From Abyssibius alkaniclasticus (lineage in GTDB: Bacteria; Pseudomonadota; Alphaproteobacteria; Rhodobacterales; Rhodobacteraceae): a stretch of 64,000 nt of DNA. The stretch spans positions 1,954,501 through 2,018,500 of the forward strand of contig NZ_CP095732.1 in the NCBI RefSeq assembly GCF_020447305.1. Reading direction: 5' to 3'. The translations under genes and the position numbers were made by a program. The stretch's first letter is position 1, and each line of letters opens with the position of its first letter. Below are positions 59,441 to 64,000 of the stretch, in pieces. A model generated the notes under the pieces. The model was not told where the DNA came from and searched no databases. It worked only from the letters and a program-made list of their open reading frames with translations.

Positions 59441-60460
59441 ATGCCCCGCGTAACCCTTTCAGATATTGCAGAAGAATCAGGTGTGTCGCTGGCCACGGTC
59501 GACCGTGTTCTGAATGCGCGCGGCGGCGCCAGCAAACGCACGCAAGCCATTGTGCAGGCGGTTGCCGCCCGGCTTGGCTATCTGCCCGAGGTTGAACGGC
59601 AAGAACAAGCGCTTGTGCCCGTGCGGCTGATGTTTCTGTTCCCGCTTGGGACCAATGCTTTTGTGCGCGACCTGCAGGACCAGATTCGCCTGCAAGCCCC
59701 GCAATTCGCCGAAGTGGAGGCGCAAATTGAAACCATTGCCGGGTTTGATCCTGCAGTCATGGCCGCGCGGCTGAAGGCGTTGGAAGGCAGGGTTGACGGG
59801 GTTGGCGTGCTGGCGCTCGACCATCCGCTGGTGCGCGAGGCGCTGCGCAGTCTGGTGGCCGCCGGCACGCATGTTGTTACCATCGGGTCGGATATTCTGC
59901 AGGTGCCGCATTTGGGGTATATCGGCATAGATGATGCGCAGGCCGGGCGGTTGGCGGGCTATATGGTCGGCCGCTTGCTGGGGCGGGGGGCGCGTGGCAA
60001 GGTGGCGTTTTTTGCCGGCTCGCTGGCCTATCGCGGCCATCAGGAGCGCGAAATCGGGTTTCGGCAGGTGCTTACGCAGGATTTTCCCGGCCTTGAAATT
60101 GTCGAATGCCGCGAGGTGCAGGAAAACCGCGACAGGGCCAAAGCCGAGCTGATTGCCCTGGTCGAGCGCCACCCCGATCTTGCGGCGGTCTATAGCGCCG
60201 GGGGCGGCACGGCCGGCATTGCGGCGGGCCTGGTCGCGCGGTCGCATGATCAGGAGATCGTCTTCATCGCGCATGACCTGACAGGCAGCAACAAGGCCTT
60301 GCTATTGAACGGCACACTGGATGCGGTGATCGACCAGAATGCCCGTGTTGAAATACGCGAGGCGTTGAACACATTGATCAACGCAACGCGCCAACACCCT
60401 TACCGCATGGTGCCGCCACGCCTGCAGATCATCTTCAAGGAAAACCTGCCAGGCGATTAA
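59441..60460 (+). CDS. LacI-family regulator divergent from the moc-like operon
   Basis: This is a 339-residue regulator. The LacI helix-turn-helix is VTLSDIAEESGVSLATVDRV at about 4-23, then the hinge, and a periplasmic-binding-like domain in two lobes (LGYIGIDDAQAGRLAGYMVG near 162-181; AAVYSAGGGTAGIAAGLVAR near 247-266; VFIAHDLTGSNKALLLNGTL near 275). It is divergent from the DUF4432-led operon and should bind the repeated TTGAGG elements between them. The inducer is probably the imported cyclitol or an intermediate. Rhizopine loci described so far use a GntR/MocR-type regulator, so this is a different control. Confidence 0.88.
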   Translation: MPRVTLSDIAEESGVSLATVDRVLNARGGASKRTQAIVQAVAARLGYLPEVERQEQALVPVRLMFLFPLGTNAFVRDLQDQIRLQAPQFAEVEAQIETIAGFDPAVMAARLKALEGRVDGVGVLALDHPLVREALRSLVAAGTHVVTIGSDILQVPHLGYIGIDDAQAGRLAGYMVGRLLGRGARGKVAFFAGSLAYRGHQEREIGFRQVLTQDFPGLEIVECREVQENRDRAKAELIALVERHPDLAAVYSAGGGTAGIAAGLVARSHDQEIVFIAHDLTGSNKALLLNGTLDAVIDQNARVEIREALNTLINATRQHPYRMVPPRLQIIFKENLPGD

Positions 60461-60773
60461 CGGCGCCGGGCGCCGTGGCCGGAAATTACCAGTGGCATTG
60501 GGCCATGCAAATGGCCCGGACCCGCCCCACGCCGCGCAAGCCTTGCCCGAATTGACAGGAGCGCAAATGGTTTGGCGGTTGCAGGCTGGACGGGGCGCGA
60601 CTTTGGGTTTGCAATGGGCTTTAACGCGCGTTCCGGATTGGGCGTGCCAGCTTGGCGGAGGAGGTGTCCTTATAACTATGTGTTTAATGGTCTGATATTA
60701 AGGGATAAATTATAAAGCTACAAACATCATACCACAATAAATACCACACAAGGTTCAATTCTGGCGCATGTTG
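60461..60773. other. 313-base AT-rising junction between the LacI gene and the restriction-modification genes
   Basis: No gene is supported here. A 7-bp stem with a CGG loop at 60460-60476 (ACGGCGC/GCGCCGT) follows the LacI stop but has no T-tract. From about 60670 the sequence becomes AT-rich, with two ATACCACA units at 60729-60736 and 60741-60748 (12-bp period) before the helicase stop. The composition change suggests the edge of an acquired segment. Confidence 0.5.
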
Positions 60774-63428
60774 TCACTGGATTGCCCTGATAATTTGCGC
60801 GCGCATATCCAAACCATTTAGCTCCTTTTCAACCCTGCAATAAATCGCTTTGCCACCTGAAACCGCTTGCCACTTTTTGCCGATGTTTAGAGCTTCAATT
60901 TCTTTTGGGTCTGATTTGCCGCGCTGCCCCTTATACTCAACTACTAGCGTTCGGCCATCGTTCAATTCCGCTACAAAATCGGGATAGTGTCGCCCAGACG
61001 CCCTTGGCAGGAAGAAAGCGTTAGGATGCTTGGGAACATTCCTGATCCAGTGCTTTACATCGGGAATGCTATCCAATGCCACCGCGCATTGAATTTCTTC
61101 ACCCTCACTGCCGTTTTCGCCTTTGCCATCAAACGCTGGCACTTGACCATTTCCGGTGAAATGCGCCCTGAACCTTTGCCGCCCGCGATATAGGCGAACA
61201 CCTGCAAACATACCATCAAAGAACTTGAAGCCATTATCATAACTAATGCTGGGTGCAGCATCTTGGCCGAACAGGTTCATTTGATAGGACTTGGTGCTTT
61301 CGGCCTCATAGATTGCTATCAACTTTTTCTGTAAACAGCGCGCAAGCACAAATTGGCATCGCATCAGTGAGGAAAGCGGAATGCCTCGCGCCCCAGTTAG
61401 ATTAGAAACGACAGCGCCTAGCCAGCGGATCAATTCACCTTGACCAATAAACCGATCTCGCACCTTGCGGTCGAGCCATTGCACCAAGCCCTGTTCGGTC
61501 CAGCCCTCAACCGCGATATCCAGTGACAGTTGTTCAGTCTGATCTGAGTGAGTGACCGTCAACCTGTCACCATCCAAATCAATTTCAAAAGTTTCAGCAA
61601 CTTGCCGGATCGAAAACTCGGTTTCCGAAAGCTGGTGGGAATGATCCGATAGCGACCAATCGTGAAACTCTAAAAAGTGGGCATTATCGGCAAACACCAA
61701 TTCGCCTTGAACTTCGGCCATAAGACACGGTGCAACAAAAGTTTCGCCGCGCTGGGCAGGTGAAGCATTCGCATTGTTCGCGGCTTTGAACTTTTCCAGT
61801 TCTTCACGAAACACCCCATGATGCTTTACGGGTATTGCAGCGAATAGCCGCGTTTCTTCATCCGGCGTTGGATAATCGGTAACAGAAATCTTTGCGTTGC
61901 CGCTTTCGTCTGGCCCTACCTTAATCTTGTGAGGTGCAACCGTTTCAATACCCTTCAATTCAGCGGCAGGTGCATCGACCACAACCTGAAAGCTGGGCTT
62001 GGCGCGGGTTTGGCGGTCGAACAGGCCATCAAGCAATTCTGGCTGGGCATGTTCGATATTGTCTTGGACTTCGCTTTCCTCAAACCCCATATCCACCAAA
62101 CGATCCACCAGCCCGCGAACAGCTTCTTGGAAACTTGGCGAGTTCAAACAGGCATAGGATTTGTTCAGCGCGGGGTCGCTGCGCCGCGTGGCATAGGGCA
62201 TGCGCAGCACCCGGCCTAGCAATTGTTCCGCATCCCCTGCCGAACTGATATTGGCCACAGAACAGAACACATAGGCAAAAGAACAATCCCAGCCCTCTTT
62301 TAGCGCCTGAACCGTAATCACATAATCAATCGGGCAATCGGGGTCGCTTAGCGTTATGCCGTTCAACTCGCGCTGGTTGCCTGTCACCACGGCAATACTT
62401 TCGGGCGGAATGCCCTTCACATCGACCAGATGATCACGCAACACTTCAACCGTGACTTCCTGGTCCTTGTTTTGCGCCTGAAACAGAATGATTGGCCGAA
62501 TATAAGCCTCGCGGTCGCGCTTGGCGATTTCCTCCAGTTCGGCCCGCTTCAAAATCGCGCCATTCACCGCCGATTGCCAGCTTTTGTGTTCCTCCAGCAC
62601 CACCGGCATTTTGATCATCTGCTCGTCTTTAAGCTCTTGCGCTGTAACGGAATGCAAAATGTTCGACCGGCCTCTTGGCGTTGCGGTCATTTCAATAATG
62701 GCAGACGGATTCAGGCGTTGCTGCATTTCATGCGCTAGGCCCGTTACCGCCGTATGCGCCTCGTCAACAATCACAAGGGGGCGGTGCATGTGCAGCAGAT
62801 TGGCGAATGAAAACCGGATATCGCCCTTCATTGGCCCGTCATCATTGCGCTCCAGCCCCGCCGTGTTGGGCGATACTGCGCTGAAATGCGGCTCCATCAT
62901 TTCATTATGGGCATAAACCTTGCGGCCATTGGTGTTGCTCACCTTCAGCGTTTGAATCGTGCCGACAAATACGCATAGGTTCGCGCGTAAATCTTGCGGG
63001 GTTGCTTGGGTAAAATCGCCAATGTCGAATACGCGCACCCGGCCTTCAAAAGCGTCATCAAGGCTTTGGCGGTAAGGGTGGCGCGGGTCTTTAAGCGCCT
63101 CAACCGTTTGCCGGCGGATTGCATCGGAAGGCACCAGCCAAACAACAACCGGATATTGCTGCTCCATCCAATGATCGCGCGCATGGGCTATGGCATGGGC
63201 TGCAAGCAGGGTTTTGCCGCCGCCGGTAGGCAGGCGAAGGCAGACATATGGCACAGCCTCCAGCCCCTTGACGGGCTTGTATGCGCCACCATAGCCACGC
63301 AACCGCTTGGCCTGCTCTGGTTCAGACGTGATCGCGGTGAAAGCCGCCTGAGGCCCACGCACCCGCGCTTCCTTGAAAAACGCCGATAGTGTGTCGATGG
63401 TCTGTTGCTGATACTGCTTGAGCTTCAT
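60774..63428 (-). CDS. type III restriction endonuclease Res subunit (DEAD/DEAH helicase-nuclease)
   Basis: This is an 884-residue superfamily 2 ATPase with a C-terminal nuclease, the restriction subunit of a type III system. Walker A is LPTGGGKT at 66-73, Walker B VDEAH at 221-225, and motif III TATPR near 248-252; QLLGRVLRMPYATRRSDP near 418 is motif VI. The nuclease is a PD-(D/E)xK fold: PDF with Asp817 and EYK with Glu831 and Lys833. All key residues are present, so it looks functional. It overlaps the mod gene by ATGA. Confidence 0.88.
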   Translation of the reverse strand: MKLKQYQQQTIDTLSAFFKEARVRGPQAAFTAITSEPEQAKRLRGYGGAYKPVKGLEAVPYVCLRLPTGGGKTLLAAHAIAHARDHWMEQQYPVVVWLVPSDAIRRQTVEALKDPRHPYRQSLDDAFEGRVRVFDIGDFTQATPQDLRANLCVFVGTIQTLKVSNTNGRKVYAHNEMMEPHFSAVSPNTAGLERNDDGPMKGDIRFSFANLLHMHRPLVIVDEAHTAVTGLAHEMQQRLNPSAIIEMTATPRGRSNILHSVTAQELKDEQMIKMPVVLEEHKSWQSAVNGAILKRAELEEIAKRDREAYIRPIILFQAQNKDQEVTVEVLRDHLVDVKGIPPESIAVVTGNQRELNGITLSDPDCPIDYVITVQALKEGWDCSFAYVFCSVANISSAGDAEQLLGRVLRMPYATRRSDPALNKSYACLNSPSFQEAVRGLVDRLVDMGFEESEVQDNIEHAQPELLDGLFDRQTRAKPSFQVVVDAPAAELKGIETVAPHKIKVGPDESGNAKISVTDYPTPDEETRLFAAIPVKHHGVFREELEKFKAANNANASPAQRGETFVAPCLMAEVQGELVFADNAHFLEFHDWSLSDHSHQLSETEFSIRQVAETFEIDLDGDRLTVTHSDQTEQLSLDIAVEGWTEQGLVQWLDRKVRDRFIGQGELIRWLGAVVSNLTGARGIPLSSLMRCQFVLARCLQKKLIAIYEAESTKSYQMNLFGQDAAPSISYDNGFKFFDGMFAGVRLYRGRQRFRAHFTGNGQVPAFDGKGENGSEGEEIQCAVALDSIPDVKHWIRNVPKHPNAFFLPRASGRHYPDFVAELNDGRTLVVEYKGQRGKSDPKEIEALNIGKKWQAVSGGKAIYCRVEKELNGLDMRAQIIRAIQ

Positions 63429-64000
63429 TTCCGCGCCCTCACATCATAGGGGGTTTGTTTGAAGGTTATGTTTTCGCCCTCAAGCGTGGTATCGGCCAAG
63501 ACCGTGCGTTCGCCGTAAATGGTCAGCGGCCCGTCAAAATCGCCCGCCGCTTCGCGGATAAGCCGCAAGGTTTGGCGGTTCAGCACATTGCCGCCATTCA
63601 CCGATTTATCGCCCAGAATGCCGTTGTAAAGCAGCGCAATGCCCTTGCCGCCCAGCGCCCCTAGGAAGGGTGTTGAAGTTTCCGGCGCATCCCACGGCTG
63701 GTTCATTTCTGAAAACCAGATATGCGCGGCCAAGGTGGGAAAGCGGATATCGGGTTGTAGCCCGCCGGTTTCATCGAACACCGCCGCGCCCAGTTTGAAA
63801 AACCGGAACCCGCCGCCGCCTTGCCAGTTTTGCGCCTTGGAAATGCCGCCCTGTTCACCATCGACAACCTTGGCCAAACGCGGCTGGCAATGCGTGACGG
63901 CATGTTCGCCCATTTCAATGCCAATATACCGCCGCCCCATTTTCTGCGCGACAGCGGCAGTTGTGCCAGAGCCTAGGAATGAGTCGATGATAAGATCGCC
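63425..64000 (-). CDS. type III DNA methyltransferase Mod subunit, C-terminal part (runs off the window)
   Basis: Only the last ~190 codons are in the window; the open frame continues through base 64000. It contains the AdoMet-binding motif I (DSFLGSGTTAAVAQKMGRRY) followed by IGIEMGEHAVTHCQPRL. Motif I near the C-terminal side, with the catalytic DPPY expected in the missing part, fits the beta-class N6-adenine methyltransferases of type III systems. An internal ATG at 63940 is inside motif I and is not the start. The C-terminal ~130 residues should contribute to Res contact. Confidence 0.85.
   Translation of the reverse strand, partial: GDLIIDSFLGSGTTAAVAQKMGRRYIGIEMGEHAVTHCQPRLAKVVDGEQGGISKAQNWQGGGGFRFFKLGAAVFDETGGLQPDIRFPTLAAHIWFSEMNQPWDAPETSTPFLGALGGKGIALLYNGILGDKSVNGGNVLNRQTLRLIREAAGDFDGPLTIYGERTVLADTTLEGENITFKQTPYDVRARK

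Noticed and set aside
60460-60476. hairpin ACGGCGC-CGG-GCGCCGT as terminator of the LacI gene
   Set aside because: The stem is perfect but only 7 bp and no T-tract follows, so it is described as a stem only and not called a terminator.
1-64000. CRISPR arrays, insertion sequences, prophage or integrase genes
   Set aside because: No regularly spaced repeats, transposase or integrase motifs were seen on either strand.

Overview
The window looks like chromosomal DNA of a GC-rich alphaproteobacterium, most likely a member of the Rhodobacterales. This rests on the smo/mtlK polyol operon order known from Rhodobacter sphaeroides, a urtABCDE operon facing ureDABCEFG, tripartite TRAP transport, and dense operons with ATGA start/stop overlaps. 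No prophage, IS element, rRNA or CRISPR was seen.

Layout. (1) 1-312: a tRNA-Ser(GGA) with a hairpin/T-tract terminator. (2) 473-8774: an M20 carbamoylase-type amidohydrolase, a GntR regulator, a DUF1028 protein and a dipeptide-type ABC importer with a permease-ATPase fusion. Three copies of one palindromic operator link these units. (3) 9473-15514: two tandem CtaG-type cytochrome oxidase assembly proteins, a PCuAC copper chaperone, a PhoD-like phosphatase, a small membrane protein, a CDF cation exporter and a zinc-ribbon protein. (4) 15698-26938: urea ABC transporter and, divergently, the complete urease operon; the space between them holds an NtrC-like site and a structured urtA leader. (5) 26981-36316: malonate utilisation (malonyl-CoA decarboxylase, MatB, DctPQM-type TRAP transporter, GntR), mixed with an FAH-family hydrolase, a RutE-like reductase and an intradiol dioxygenase. 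(6) 36541-44116: LacI regulator, smoEFGK, smoS and mtlK for sorbitol/mannitol, followed by a FrnE/DsbA-like protein. (7) 44893-60460: one long leftward operon controlled by a divergent LacI. It carries a ribose/inositol-type ABC importer, four Gfo/Idh/MocA dehydrogenases, an IolE/MocC-like isomerase, a MocD-like membrane di-iron oxygenase, a MocE-like Rieske ferredoxin, a divergent PanB-like protein, an SDR, the internally deleted remnant of a second SDR, and a DUF4432 epimerase. The gene set resembles rhizopine (O-methyl-scyllo-inosamine) catabolism, so I propose O-demethylation and breakdown of a methylated or aminated cyclitol. (8) 60774-64000: a type III restriction-modification pair whose mod gene runs off the window.

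Taken together the window is a nutrient-scavenging region for N-carbamoyl or peptide compounds, urea, malonate, polyols and a modified inositol, each with its own importer, catabolic enzymes and local regulator. The strongest leads are the moc-like operon with its PanB-like protein, the recurring GC-rich hairpin after all four ABC binding-protein genes, and three independent shared-operator systems.
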